64,000 bases of DNA, taken from NCBI GenBank assembly GCA_916700875.1, contig CAKAKS010000067.1:8149591-8213590 (forward strand), given 5' to 3'. Of this stretch, positions 25,001-33,855 are shown in pieces. This DNA is from Sebastes aleutianus (Eukaryota; Chordata; Actinopteri; Perciformes; Sebastidae). The translations under genes were made by a program, and so were the position numbers. The number at the start of each line of letters is the position of its first letter. Position 1 is the first letter of the stretch. The notes under the pieces were generated by a model that was not told where the DNA came from, did not search any database, and was given only the letters and a program-made list of their open reading frames with translations.

Positions 25001-28000
25001 CTCATCCTCCTCCTCCGTCTCCATGTCCAGGTCTTCACAACCTCCATTAGGGGGCACTCTCAGAGAGGTTGGGCTCCCAGGGGCCCTGCAGTTATCCTGG
25101 AACAACAGATCATAAAACTCTTATCTAGTAAATGAATAACCGCATACAGTTTGACTGACAGTTCAACTGTCACTCAGGATAGACTGGTGGAAATTGTTAT
25201 CGTGCAGCTCTGATAAGTATGACGGGAGAGCACATATAGTTATGTAATGAAGCAAAAATGCAGTAAACATGTTTATTCAGACAAGATAGACTTGCAAAAA
25301 GAAAACTTTGCATTTAATCTATACTTGTGAATTTGAATTATCATTTACTGTGGCTAAATATTAAACCTGTTATATAACTCTGCAATTACATAAAGCATGT
25401 AAAGACAATAAAACATGATGACAAACGGAGGAGAAGCTGGCTCTTACCAGTCCAGCACTCTGTGGAGAAGGGAGGGGTTTGCTGCTCGGCCGGGGAGAGT
25501 GAGGGCCTAGTTTACGCTCCAGAAAAACCTCCTTGCCGCAGGCGTAGCACCACACCCGGAGCGTGGTCAGGTTCACTGTGAGGTTGTGCCTCGTCTCCTG
25601 CACACAAAAGTTGTCAAAGTTATTTTGTGAACAGACACATCACACTGTGTAAACAAAGTGAAAGACTGGGTTAATATTTATCCAGGAAAAGCTGATTAAG
25701 TGCACGTGCATTTTCTTATCAAGGAGATGCTTCTTTATCTTCAACACAATCTACCAAACATCTCATTAGACAATCAACAGGTTGCTTTTGCTCTTATATA
25801 ACAAATCTAGGTGTGCCTGCTGGTGGCGAGGCCTGCCTACTTCTGTGAACTAAACTTTTATGGAAGATTCGACCACAGCTCCTGTAACAGTCCAGCTGAA
25901 CAAAGCATTTTCCCTCAAGCATAATGCATGTTTTCAGCCCAAATAAGGTAATGCAGATCCTACCCTTTTCTGTCCTATTAATAACAATCTGCTATGGTCT
26001 AGTGTATAACACTGACTAAATGAAAATGTATATTATACAATGTCAGCCTTATAGACAATATTCATTTAGTACTTAACAAGAAAATATACAGAAAACTAAA
26101 ACGTCTACAAATGTAGAGTTTCTACAGACAGGTGCACATGAGGATTTAACTCTGCAACACATATCAACCCGACCCGACCAAATCAATCACAGTGCAAAAA
26201 AAAACTAACTACAAGTAGTACAAATCTACTCTGATTTGTATTTTCTTTAACTATTGCAACTATGTTCTCATTTTGGTACAAATGCCATCGATAATCATGT
26301 AAAAAGGCATTAAAGTCAAAGTGAAACAGAAGTTAGAGCGTCTTTAGCTTCTGTACTGTGATTATTCCCCAGTGAAAGAGAATATTTGAGCTGTGTACAG
26401 CTATGAGAGGGATTTAAATCAAATCCTTCGCACATGATTGGACCACTAAAAATGGATACGGAGCCTCCACACACACCTCGCTTGTCGCTAAAAGCTGCAG
26501 ATTAAACGATGGATAGATGTCATGATATTAAAAGTTGAAACTGGTTGATACTAGCTTACGTGAGCACATGTCATATTTTGTTTTATAGGAAGAAAATATA
26601 ATTGGATTTTGATATACAAATGAAAAGAAATAAATTTTTTTACATAAACTGTATTGTTAAATAAAAATAAATATATGCACAATATGACCGTTGATGTGAT
26701 CTAACAGGATTAAAAGGGCATTTTTCATTTTATCCCGACTTTAAGGCTGCAGTTGACAAATATTATAAAGTATATTACTGTCAATTAATTGTTTGGTCTA
26801 TATAATGTCAAAATAAATTGCCTATTTTACATTTTCAACTTGCTTGTTTTGTCTGACCAAAGGTACAAAACCACAATATTCAGTTTATTAACACATAAGA
26901 CAAAGAAAAGCTGCAAATCCTCACAACTGAGAAGCTGGAAATATGTCAGTTTCATTGGTGCTTGGAAAATTACTTAAAGCTTCAGTAGGCAGAAGGTTTT
27001 TGGCATTTGTAGGCAAAAATTCCATAATAACCTTTCAGCATATTGTAATTCAAGTGTTCTGAGAAAAAACTAGACTTCAGCATCTCCTCATGGCTCTGTT
27101 TTCAGGCTTTAAAAAATCTAGCCTGTCACGGGATACTTTGGCCAATCACAGGTCATTTCAGAGAGAGAGCGTTCCTATTGAGTGTTCCTATTGGCTGTGC
27201 TCCGGCTGGTGGGCGGTGCTTGGCATTTCCTCAATTGATCTCAACATGGCTGCCAGGTCACAAACTTTCTCATTTTACAGCTAAACAGTATACTACAAGA
27301 TGTTTCTGAAAACATTTGAGGAGAGAAATAGGCGTTACAGTAACAGAATATTGATTCATATTTGATCAGCGCTGCCTACTTTGACCGTTTGGTTGGAGTT
27401 CACGAGTGATTGACTCGTGGCTCTCATAGACGGCAGCTGGACGGCAGCCTCCAGATCAGCTCTGATTGGTTGTTTTCCTCCGATCTGTGAAATCTTGCAG
27501 ATGCCATTACTTTTTTATTTAAAAAGCATATTCCCAAGAAGCTGACATTCAACACTAGCACTCACTTACTCCCCCCTTCTATGAGATTTCTTGCACATAA
27601 ACAAAATCAAAATCATCATCCTCCTAAATATGAAAACAAAACCTAAAAATACACGACTGTGTTTAAAGTTTTATCTTGGACACCAGTTCTGAGTTGAATG
27701 TCTCGGGTTACAGGTTTAGGTGGAGACAGAGCGGGGGTTGTATCGGGGCAGACTTTTAATGCTGTGGAAACATGGCCGTGTTCTGCTGACCCACTGCTGC
27801 TCTGACAAACACCGGCAACCTGGCAGGTCGACAGGAGACAGAACGTGAGCAGCAGAGCCTGCATTATTCATCAGGGCTGCATTAGCCTTCACACAGCGGG
27901 GGCAGGGTAGAGCTGGCAGAGGGGGCACAGCAGACTGAGCACGGCCATGAAACTCCCCGGCTTAAATAATTGATGAAGGAAAGTATACCAGGTAGGGCAT

Positions 28001-31000
28001 TAATAACAAGCTGGATTTAGAGGATGTTTTTACCAGCCCACATCATGTTTTGTATTACAATGAACTGTTTTGTAGCTTTCACAGTGATCATTTGTTATGT
28101 CAATTTACTTCTTGTCTACTAAAATGTTCCACATAATAACTTAAAAAAACAATTGTATTCAAGCAAAACAAATCCTTAGTGCTCCTTCCGCATACACAGC
28201 GTATTGTTTGAGAAATTAAAATGATGTAAAAACCTGTCTGATCGTGTCAGCAGCTTACATAAATACTTGCAGCACCAGCTTAGTTTCAAAATCTGCTTCC
28301 GTGTGTGATCTTCTGATTAAGGTGAGGCGGAATGTGTCTGGTTTCAGATTTCACCTCTAGCCCTTAGCATTCAAGACATTACTGACCGTAATCAACAAAA
28401 AATAAGAAACGCCAACGACCACTATTCTTCTCAGCGTCATGCTCACAGTGGATTTGCATAAATGTGTGTAAAACTGCTCAAGAACTGATCAACAAATCTG
28501 GTATTTTCAGAAGAGTATGTGTCGCCCAAAAGCAACTGTAACAAGGCTGTTACGCCTAACCTAACATTTCCTTTATCTGCAACATGATGAAAGATTTCCA
28601 ATCCAGATTTGGTTTTGCCTCGCAAGTCCTTTCTGGTGCATAATGATGTTTGAAATACGATCTCCATGTAAATACTAATTATGTTACCAAAAGCACACAC
28701 AGAAGTGGGGATGCAACGTCTGAAATGAGCTGATCGGGCTGTAACTTTTAAGTCTTTTAATGCTTTGAAACAGCCATTCATGTTAACTCACAGTGCAGTT
28801 TGACTGGCAGAGGCATCTGAACAGCAGTCTTTCTCATTGCATAGTCAAGAGATTCAAACGTTGCCCTCCCCGCAGGGCCTCCAAAGCACTAATTAAGCAT
28901 GGCCAAGATTTAAAGATGTGGAGGAAAAAAAACACAAAAGGAGTCCGGTGAGCTGCGCACACAGATGTCCTGGATAAGCAGACGGATATACGGTATTCAC
29001 TAGTGATATCATTTCAAATCAGTTTGTGCTAATATTAAAGCGGTAGTAGGCAGAATATTTTTGTCATCATTGGGAAAAAATTCCATAATAACCTTTACGC
29101 ATATTGTAATTCAACTCAGACTTCTGCACCTCCTCATGGCTCTGTTTACAGGCTTTTAAAAAAATCTATGGCCAATCACAGGTCATTTCAGAGAGAGACA
29201 GCATTCCTATTGGCTGTTCATTCAACGGAGGCAGCTGTCAATCACTCGCAAACTCCGATCAAACGGTCAAACTAGGCAGTGCTGATCAAATATGAATCAA
29301 TATTCTGTTACTGTAATGCCTATTTCTCACCTCAAATGTTTTCAGAAACATCTTGTAGTGTACTGTTTAGCTGTAAAATTAGAAAGTTTGCTCCGGCTGG
29401 TGGGCGGTGCTTGGTATTTCCTCAACTGATCTCAACATGGCTGCCGGGTCACAAACTTTCTGCTCAGAGACGGCAGGCTCCAGCTCGGCTCTGATTGGTT
29501 GTGGAGCACTGAGTTGTGGAGCACCGGAGGACACCGGAGGACACGGGAGGACACCAAGGCACATGATTTTTTTCAAATTACCTGTCTCATACACTACTGT
29601 CAGGATCTAGTGACCGTTTTATAAAAATAACCAGCACGCTCTGTATCCAAAAATGTGTCTTTCTTCTGTGAGGAGTGCTCTACTGCTGAGTAGGTTCGCA
29701 CTTGAACAGGCCGTTTCTGGACAATGGTTTGAGCAGCTATGCCGATGCTAATAGGCAGAGCAAATTACATGTTTGCTCTCATATTCCCCCGTTTCTGCTT
29801 CCAACCCCACTTGGCCCTGGCGTGCTGGAGGAAAAGCCTCAGTCAACACTCGGAGCACCAGAGGCTGAGGAGGCAGCCAGGAGGGGCAGATACCGTAACC
29901 ATGGAACTGACAGTGCTACTGAATCTCCCTCTCTTCCCAGAGGAATGGCAATTAATAATGTATGATCCACTGCTGAAATTGCACTGAATGTGGAGGTGTA
30001 GGCAGACAGAGCTGGCTTGATGGCTTTAAACAACGCGTGCATTTCAAAAGCTAAAAGATGCACGAGCCGGCTCTTAGATCGTGGATGGACAAATGTTCAA
30101 AATAAAGCAGTGCTGGAGGCAGTTTTTATTCCAAGTCATGACTCCTGGGACTCTGAAGTGGTATTCCTGTCCTGTCCTGCCATCTGTGCCTCCTCTGCCT
30201 CTCTACAGACACCTCCCCTCGTCGTCTTACATCTTTTTTTTTCAATTCAACATCACAGTCAAGACTTCAAGACGTCCTCCCTTTCAGTCACATCCCTTCC
30301 TCGCTCTTTTCTATGCATTCGTTAATATTTCCCCCACTTAAAGGCATCAGTAAGGTTTGAGATCTCTCACCTGCGAGTGCACTGTGCTGTGGTCGGTGTG
30401 AGATTCTCCACAGCCTACGTATGCACAGCCATTCTGGAAAGAAAAAATAAACAGAGGATGCATAAATCAAAAAGAGAACTCACGTGTTTCTGGTGAGAAA
30501 CAAAGTGTTTGGATTTTGTACGTCGAATCAACGGTTGTTGTTGTTTTTTTGTTGGTGAGCATTGGCTTACCTCCAAACACGCCCACAAATTTGGTCCTCC
30601 AACTTTACAGTCTTGGCACTGGCCCTAGGAAAATATGAACACACTCAGGTTAGAGTCACATGTTTTGGTGTTTGATGAATGAAACTGAAAGTGAGTTCAA
30701 GTTCAAAAACAGACTTTGAATTCAGACTTGGTAAAGTGGCATAAAACAAGTTATTCAGGGTTTCTGCAGGTCCTCTGAAGGTCAAGTTAAATTTAAGACT
30801 TTTAAGTCCTTTTTAATACCATATAGAATGCAATTTAACATCTGTTTTATGGACGTACCGGCAAAAGAATGAAAGTATGATGGAAATAGTTAATCAAATG
30901 AATGCGACCTGGACCTAGGTATGTGGCCTAAAATGGATGGATGGATTAACCAATGAAAAGTGATACAGGTCTGATGGTGCTGACTGAAACTCCACTTATC

Positions 31001-32154
31001 AGGAATTGGACAGCCTCCTATGTGCAAGATCCACTGTCAGGACAATCCCACTTTTAGTAAATAATAGGGCTGTCAATCGATTAAAATACCTAGTCGCGAT
31101 TAATCGCACATTTTTTATCTTTTCAAAATGTACCTTAAAAGGGAGATTTGTCAAGTATTTAATACTCTTATCAACATGGGAGTGGGCAAATATGCTTGAT
31201 TTATGCAAATGTATGTATGTATTTATTATTGGAAATCAAATAACAACACAAAACAATGACAAATATTGTCCAGAAACCCTCACAGGTACTGCATTTAACA
31301 TAAGAAATTTGCTCATATCATAACATGGCAAACTGCAGCCCAACAGGCAACAACAGCTGTCAGTGTGTCAGTGTGCTGACTTGACTATGACTTGCCCCCA
31401 AACTGCATGTGATTATCATAAAGTGGGCATGTCTGTAAAGGGGAGACTCGTGGGTACCCATAGAACCCATATTCATTCACATATCTTGAGGTCAGAGGTC
31501 AAGGGACCCCTTTGAAAATGGTCATGACAGTTTTTCCTCGACAAAATGTTTGCTAAAGTTTGCAGCGTTATTTAATCTCCTTCCCGACAAGCAAGTATGA
31601 CATGGTTAGTACCAATGGATTCCTTAGGTCTTCTAGTTTTATATGATGCAGAATCTTCCTTCTAGCTTTAAATCTGAGCCCGCTACAACCTAAAAATTGC
31701 AAGTTGCGTTAAAGTGTTAAAGAAATTAGTGGTGTTAAAACGAATTTGTGTTAACGCGTTATTATCACGTTAACTTTAACAGCCCTAGTTAATAGGTGTA
31801 CAATTTCTCCCGACAGCCAGTGATCACATGCAAAAACATTTTATAACTAACATTTCTACCTACAGCAGGCAAGAGACAATATTTAAAACTTTTGAAAACT
31901 AAATTCAAGACTTTTTAATACCTCATAATATGAATTCATATTAATACCTTTTTTGAGGAAACTGAATTCAATGCTTTTTAAGACTTTTCAAGACCTGCAG
32001 TTACCCTGATATTAAAAGTGGTATGTTATGAGCAGGGCAGAGGAGAGGGCCATGAGGGAGGGTCACTCACATGGGATTTCTGAATGAGTTCCTCCTTGGT
32101 GATCTCCCCCACGCAGTCCAGGTGGGGGCAGTCACAGCTGGACGCCGGCGGCAT
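8567..32154 (-). CDS. usp33: Ubiquitin carboxyl-terminal hydrolase 33 (complete coding span, 23 coding exons)
   Basis: Cysteine protease that removes ubiquitin from target proteins; the mammalian orthologue acts on VHL-pathway, Robo1 and beta-arrestin targets. Exons on the minus strand, in order: 32071-32154, 30571-30624, 30371-30433, 25448-25597, 24988-25096, 21593-21662, 19684-19797, 19401-19479, 17824-18268, 17586-17714, 16878-16993, 16375-16547, 14612-14682, 14493-14526, 14353-14398, 14087-14267, 13801-13927, 13496-13665, 11980-12061, 11745-11853, 11063-11165, 9558-9626, 8567-8724. They sum to 2,736 nt, exactly 912 codons, with matching phase at every junction. Domains seen: ZnF-UBP at about 7-110, Cys box with nucleophile C165 in NIGNTCYMN, an acidic insert at about 260-430, His box with H642 in SGHYIAY, DUSP1 at about 685-778 and DUSP2 at about 787-890. 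The product ends ETRSV. USP33 is preferred over its paralogue USP20 because of the C-terminus and the miga1/fubp1 synteny. The exact ends of the 3' and 5' UTRs are inferred. Confidence 0.97.
8775..9319. mobile_element. Non-autonomous hAT element (TAGGGATGCACC family) with 8-bp target duplication
   Basis: Termini are TAGGGATGCACCAATACC and GATCGGTGCATCTCTA. Flanks CATAGTTC (8767-8774) and CATAGTTA (9320-9327) are an 8-bp target duplication with one mismatch. There is no transposase ORF. It lies in usp33 intron 23. Confidence 0.85.
9558..9626 (-). CDS. usp33: usp33 exon 23: residues 837-860, DUSP2
   Basis: Encodes DPPGPIDNSKITVNKNGHLT and LKQ, the PGPIDN loop of the second DUSP. The acceptor is CTTTAAG and the donor GTACTA. 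Confidence 0.95.
11063..11165 (-). CDS. usp33: usp33 exon 22: residues 803-837, DUSP2
   Basis: Encodes VIYCISMQWFREWEGFVKGK, the second DUSP opening (QWFREWE). The acceptor is CTCTGTAG and the donor GTAATT. Confidence 0.95.
11745..11853 (-). CDS. usp33: usp33 exon 21: residues 766-802, end of DUSP1
   Basis: Encodes YGGGPAVNHLYVCHTCQIEI, where the YGGGP motif closes a DUSP domain, then a charged helix leading into DUSP2. The donor is GTAAGT. Confidence 0.96.
11980..12061 (-). CDS. usp33: usp33 exon 20: residues 739-766, DUSP1
   Basis: Encodes VPPNKTAFIDDLVVMLPQNV and WDHLYSR. The acceptor is CATCAG and the donor GTACAT. Confidence 0.95.
12135..12604. mobile_element. Two fused element fragments in usp33 intron 19
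   Basis: 12135 to about 12,418 is the left part of a TAGGGCTGTCAA hAT element. About 12,426-12,604 is the reversed left half of the TTAAAGGGGACATATC MITE seen complete at 17,094-17,542. Confidence 0.7.
12605..13495. other. usp33 intron 19, remainder
   Basis: Non-coding. Long frames here are chance and lack conserved peptide content. Confidence 0.5.
13496..13665 (-). CDS. usp33: usp33 exon 19: residues 682-739, start of DUSP1
   Basis: Encodes [20 protein letters not shown] followed by FAEPGPISNDDFLCSHG, the typical DUSP opening in which a W-L-x-K-F segment is followed by a PGPI loop. The donor is GTGCGT. Confidence 0.96.
13801..13927 (-). CDS. usp33: usp33 exon 18: residues 641-682, catalytic His and Asp
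   Basis: Encodes GHYIAYCRNDSNNLWYEFDD followed by QSVTEVSESCVQ. The predicted general base is H642, and the acidic triad partner is in the FDD motif at about 659-660. The domain closes with AYVLFYK. Confidence 0.97.
14087..14267 (-). CDS. usp33: usp33 exon 17: residues 580-640
   Basis: Encodes ILCVHLKRFRHELMFSTKIS through DLLSVICHHGTAS, the USP L-KRF box and the start of the His box. The donor is A followed by GTGAGT, splitting the Ser640 codon. Confidence 0.97.
14353..14398 (-). CDS. usp33: usp33 exon 16: residues 564-579 (46-nt exon)
   Basis: Encodes LRNGVKFCKMQSLPE, which continues the CxxC finger into the palm. The acceptor is CTTAG and the donor GTATGG. Confidence 0.95.
14493..14526 (-). 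CDS. usp33: usp33 exon 15: residues 553-564 (34-nt exon)
   Basis: Encodes GDNMYSCEKCKK, carrying the CxxC pair of the USP fingers. It is too short for ordinary ORF finding. It is supported by the acceptor TTCTAG, the donor GTGAGT and matching phase on both sides. Confidence 0.95.
14612..14682 (-). CDS. usp33: usp33 exon 14: residues 529-553
   Basis: Encodes [20 protein letters not shown] and ELKG, the USP segment preceding the zinc-binding fingertip. The donor is GTGAGC. Confidence 0.96.
14860..16270. repeat. Nested repeats and compound microsatellite in usp33 intron 13
   Basis: An outer foldback-type repeat has the left end AAATGCACACTAATATTACA and a TGTAAACAGAATATT motif echoed at about 16,195-16,265. 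Inside is a TTTTAGTCTAG-type repeat (about 15,341-16,130) containing (GCCACC)n, (TG)n from about 15,909 to 15,996, and (GA)n at about 16,014-16,033. Confidence 0.65.
16375..16547 (-). CDS. usp33: usp33 exon 13: residues 472-528
   Basis: Encodes VSVTLENFQDISLPIPGKED through AGSCGEAYAPQGWVAFVMEYIK. The donor AGAG followed by GTCTGT is weak. It joins directly to SWFWGP in the next exon, so the eight-residue insertion of the longer human isoform is absent in this model. Confidence 0.94.
16878..16993 (-). CDS. usp33: usp33 exon 12: residues 433-471
   Basis: Encodes SKRQKKYRSVISDVFDGTIV and SSVQCLTCDR, the USP finger segment with a CxxC pair. The donor must be CGG followed by GTTCGT to keep frame with the next exon; it matches the consensus poorly after GT. 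Confidence 0.93.
17094..17542. mobile_element. Foldback MITE, TTAAAGGGGACATATC family
   Basis: Termini are TTAAAGGGGACATATCGTGC and GAAATGTCCCCTTTAA. The 449-bp element lies in usp33 intron 11 and has no ORF of its own. Confidence 0.75.
17586..17714 (-). CDS. usp33: usp33 exon 11: residues 390-433, insert
   Basis: Encodes low-complexity insert sequence ending SSSPPKAASGWPSLNPSHKK, which matches the Pro/Ser stretch before the second half of the USP fold. Two acceptors 12 nt apart are both in frame: CAG at 17715-17717 and AAG at 17727-17729. The second would extend the exon to 17726 and add four residues (915 in total). Confidence 0.88.
17824..18268 (-). CDS. usp33: usp33 exon 10: residues 242-389, QDSQEF box and acidic insert
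   Basis: The largest exon (445 nt). It starts DSQEFLRCLMDQLHEELKET and then runs into a poorly conserved acidic insert. Within the insert, SQSDNDFQSCES and WQKEKN are conserved with mammalian USP33. This insert interrupts the catalytic domain in the USP20/33 subfamily. Confidence 0.95.
18269..19400. other. usp33 intron 9
   Basis: Non-coding. No repeat or exon recognised. Confidence 0.5.
19401..19479 (-). CDS. usp33: usp33 exon 9: residues 215-241, catalytic domain
   Basis: Encodes PSYVVPTNLFQGIKAINPMF and RGYSQQ, leading into the conserved QQDxQEF box. The donor is GTGGGT. Confidence 0.96.
19684..19797 (-). CDS. usp33: usp33 exon 8: residues 177-215, catalytic domain
   Basis: Encodes PPLTQFFLECGGMVRTDKKP and onward to WHKNR, matching the segment after the USP Cys box. 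The acceptor is CTCTGCAG and the donor GTAGGC. Confidence 0.96.
19798..21592. other. usp33 intron 7, with a one-ended MITE fragment
   Basis: About 20,230-20,386 matches the right half of the element at 42,070-42,947 and ends in GTTACACACTGTTCCTTTAA. The rest is non-coding with nothing recognised. Confidence 0.55.
21593..21662 (-). CDS. usp33: usp33 exon 7: residues 154-177, Cys box
   Basis: Encodes [20 protein letters not shown]. The catalytic Cys is codon 165, with the oxyanion-hole Asn160 region upstream, which is the classic USP signature 1. The donor is GTGAGA. Confidence 0.97.
22418..23705. mobile_element. Long-terminal-inverted-repeat MITE split by a hAT insertion
   Basis: Left arm TTAAAGCTGCAGTCGGTAAC and right arm GTTACTGACTGCAGCTTTAA are inverted over roughly 150 bp. 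The two halves are separated by the hAT element at 22,697-23,434. It lies in usp33 intron 6. Confidence 0.8.
22697..23434. mobile_element. Non-autonomous hAT element (TAGGGCTGTCAA family) with perfect 8-bp target duplication
   Basis: Termini are TAGGGCTGTCAAAG and CGATTGACAGCCCTA. ACTAAAAT occurs at 22689-22696 and again at 23435-23442. The internal sequence is shared with copies at 31,065, 47,566 and about 52,150. There is no transposase. Confidence 0.88.
23935..24004 (-). repeat. tRNA-like sequence (SINE head or tRNA pseudogene)
   Basis: On the minus strand, TAGCTCAGTGGG matches the pol III A box. A weak B box (TGCTTCAGTCC) follows about 35 nt later. It is not a convincing intact tRNA. Confidence 0.35.
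24540..24987. repeat. Interspersed repeat abutting the usp33 exon 6 donor
   Basis: The segment from TCATTCTTTAAAAGTCACCA through GAGGTGTCAAGGTTGGCAAA resembles the copy at about 57,660-57,800. Its edge lies about 10-15 bp from the splice donor at 24987. Confidence 0.55.
24988..25096 (-). CDS. usp33: usp33 exon 6: residues 118-153, linker
   Basis: Encodes a linker ending in the acidic METEEEDELRAR segment just before the catalytic domain. The donor (GTCAGC, a weak match) sits about 15 bp from the edge of an interspersed repeat. Confidence 0.93.
25448..25597 (-). CDS. usp33: usp33 exon 5: residues 68-117
   Basis: Encodes the end of ZnF-UBP, including the TTLRVWCYACGKEVF segment, followed by a Pro/Ser-rich linker. 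The acceptor is TGTGCAG and the donor GTAAGA. Confidence 0.95.
25598..26740. other. usp33 intron 4, left part
   Basis: A/T-rich non-coding sequence; nothing recognised. Confidence 0.5.
26742..26973. repeat. Diverged copy of the GGGCTGCAACTA hAT family
   Basis: Shares TTGTTTGGTCTATA, TGTCTTGTTTTGTC-like and AGAAGCTGGAA segments with the complete element at 45,887-46,237. Confidence 0.55.
26974..27510. mobile_element. TTAAAGCTGCAGT-type foldback MITE copy
   Basis: Starts TTAAAGCTTCAGTAGGCAGA. The internal GCTCCGGCTGGTGGGCGGTG block is shared with copies at 29,035 and 45,014. The right end is truncated at about 27,510. Confidence 0.65.
27511..29034. other. usp33 intron 4, middle
   Basis: Non-coding; no gene recognised on either strand. 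Confidence 0.5.
29035..29632. mobile_element. TTAAAGCTGCAGT-type foldback MITE copy
   Basis: Starts TTAAAGCGGTAGTAGGCAGA and ends in TTTTATAAAAATAACCAGC. It includes a short GGACACCGGA-type tandem at about 29,520-29,560. Confidence 0.65.
29633..30370. other. usp33 intron 4, right part
   Basis: Non-coding; no repeat recognised. Confidence 0.5.
30371..30433 (-). CDS. usp33: usp33 exon 4: residues 47-67, ZnF-UBP
   Basis: Encodes NGCAYVGCGESHTDHSTVHS plus Q. It carries the CxxxxCG and HxxxH zinc ligands of ZnF-UBP. The acceptor is CTTTCCAG and the donor GTGAGA. Confidence 0.95.
30571..30624 (-). CDS. usp33: usp33 exon 3: residues 29-46, ZnF-UBP
   Basis: Encodes GQCQDCKVGGPNLWACLE. The CxxC pair and the NLWACLE segment are hallmarks of the ubiquitin-tail-binding ZnF-UBP fold. 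The acceptor is TCCTAG and the donor GTAAGC. Confidence 0.95.
31065..31787. mobile_element. Non-autonomous hAT element (TAGGGCTGTCAA family), full length
   Basis: Termini are TAGGGCTGTCAATCGATT and GTTAACTTTAACAGCCCTA. Flanks GTAAATAA and GTTAATAG are a poor 8-bp match. It lies in usp33 intron 2. Confidence 0.82.
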
Positions 32155-32169
32155 CACTCACCCACAGAT
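32071..32169 (-). CDS. usp33: usp33 exon 2: 15-nt 5' UTR and residues 1-28
   Basis: The acceptor lies after a long CT tract. The ATG at 32152-32154 starts MPPASSCDCPHLDCVGEI, the first zinc-binding Cys/His cluster of the ZnF-UBP domain. The donor is CCCAT followed by GTGAGT. Mammalian isoforms with a longer N-terminus have extra upstream codons that I do not see here. Confidence 0.93.

Positions 32170-32222
<53 letters not shown>
32170..32222. repeat. (GA)n microsatellite at the usp33 exon 2 acceptor
   Basis: About 26 GA units. Read on the minus strand they are a (CT)n tract running into CTCAG, the acceptor of exon 2. Confidence 0.95.
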
Positions 32223-32226
<4 letters not shown>

Positions 32227-33126
32227 AATCCAACATTCAGTACACAACTTGCATTTTAAGTCAGGTGATTTATAAAACAATGTAGGACTTGTTTTTACAT
32301 TTGCTACCTGATTGACTGAAAGGAGATATATCCAGACAAGAGCACAAAGGACAAGTAAAACAGTCAGGCTACTGTAACCTGAGTCACCGACGCGGCATAA
32401 GTTTTTTCCATGCCAGCGTAACTGACAAATTCCTCTTATTATCAGTCACCGACACGCCAAGCAGCTCATCACGCCATAGCTGTCAACAACTCGTGTGGAA
32501 CAAGCGGTGTCTGAATGCCGACGCCATAAATGATTTTAGCACTGACAGTGCAGGGGAAAAAAAGCAGAGACACAGACAACTAGATGTATGGACAAGTTAG
32601 AAAACAAATCTTTTTCAAACGCAGCCCAAATGATTCAATTCTGCTAATCACCAAAGCTCAACCAGCTAATCTAAAAACAAGTCTACTCCGGTGATTTGAT
32701 TCCACTTCCCATGACAGCAAGATATAAAAAGGATGGCCTACTCTGAGACAAGCTCAGCAAATGTGCACAAACGTGGGTCATGTGCTTAATCACCACCACT
32801 GACGGCGGCATTTGAACGGATGATATCTCTGCAGCAGTACCTGCACCCGTAGCAGCAGAGGCAACATAGAAGAAGTAGCCCAAGGGTGTTCACATACGCA
32901 TTAGTATCCTGATTATGTATGTTTGAATTTTATTGGATTGTGGTTAAGTTCATGCAAATATCATATCCTGGTTTCAGAAACCTGAATAAGCCCCAGTTTT
33001 CAGAAGTATGCAAGACGGGTACCCTGAATGAAACCACGATACTGCATGTAACCACATTATCCAAGTTTCTGATCACTGCCCGCCATGTGTGCACTGCAGG
33101 TGCATCATAATAGTTATTCAGTGAAC
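32223..33126. other. usp33 intron 1, exon 2-proximal part
   Basis: Non-coding. No repeat recognised apart from the adjoining microsatellite. Confidence 0.5.
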
Positions 33127-33390
33127 TTAAAGGGATAGTTCAGGTGTTTTGAAGTGGGGTTGTATGACGTATGTACCCATAGTCAGTGTATTTGCCTACA
33201 GTAGATGATGGCGGTCGGCATGCCCCCTGTTTGGAGAATCAGACAGTGATATGTCGACGATCAACACTGATGAAGTAAAGGCAAAAACCACGCTACTTAT
33301 GTTCTCACTGGCTCTGGCTGGTAGCCCAGTTTAAATTTATATACAGAAAAAAAAGTTGAGCAGAATTGTCCGTTAACCTATAAAAGTAAA
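33127..33390. mobile_element. MITE left end, TTAAAGGGATAGTTCAGGTG family
   Basis: The left terminus TTAAAGGGATAGTTCAGGTG is a widespread teleost type. The right terminus is not seen. Confidence 0.55.
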
Positions 33391-33469
33391 ATACTATATC
33401 CTTTCTGTCAAGTACATTTTTATACTCATACCATGTATACCTTTAAAAATACAATTATGTACCCTAACT

Positions 33470-33555
33470 GTGAACCCAGGTCTCTGTAGTGGTGGACAAG
33501 AGTTTCATCCCCCTTCTCTACAGGGATGCTCCATTCACTGTGCCACCTTACCTGA
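33470..33555 (-). repeat. tRNA-derived SINE-like head
   Basis: On the minus strand, TGGCACAGTGAATGG resembles an A box. CCTGGGTTCACAG resembles a B box about 50 nt downstream. Confidence 0.4.
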
Positions 33556-33768
33556 CTGTAGATTTGATTTTTAAGCAAATAACATTATGATAATACATGA
33601 AGTGTTAGAGATATGCTGACTAGCTTTGTAAAATACTGACAATGTGTGTCACCCCAATAATCCTTTTGATATTGAGAAACCCCTTCCGAAACTCGCATCC
33701 GATTACTTTGTGTACTGGAAGATCTCTAGCGTCGTTTTTATTTTTTGTTCCTATAAATTACTTTATAC

Positions 33769-33855
33769 TAGGGCTGTTAATCGATTAAAATATTTAATGT
33801 GATTAATCGCATGATTGTCCATAGTTAATCGCGATTAATTGCAAATTTTTTCTGT
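33769..33855. mobile_element. Solo left end of a TAGGGCTGTYAA hAT element
   Basis: TAGGGCTGTTAATCGATTAA through TAATCGCGATTAATTGC, then unrelated sequence. Confidence 0.7.

Noticed and set aside
27643..27928. Minus-strand frames with a signal-peptide-like start (MQALLLTFCLLSTCQVAGVC)
   Set aside because: Tempting hydrophobic start, but there is no splice partner, no cysteine-rich domain continuation and no conservation I recognise; it lies in a usp33 intron.
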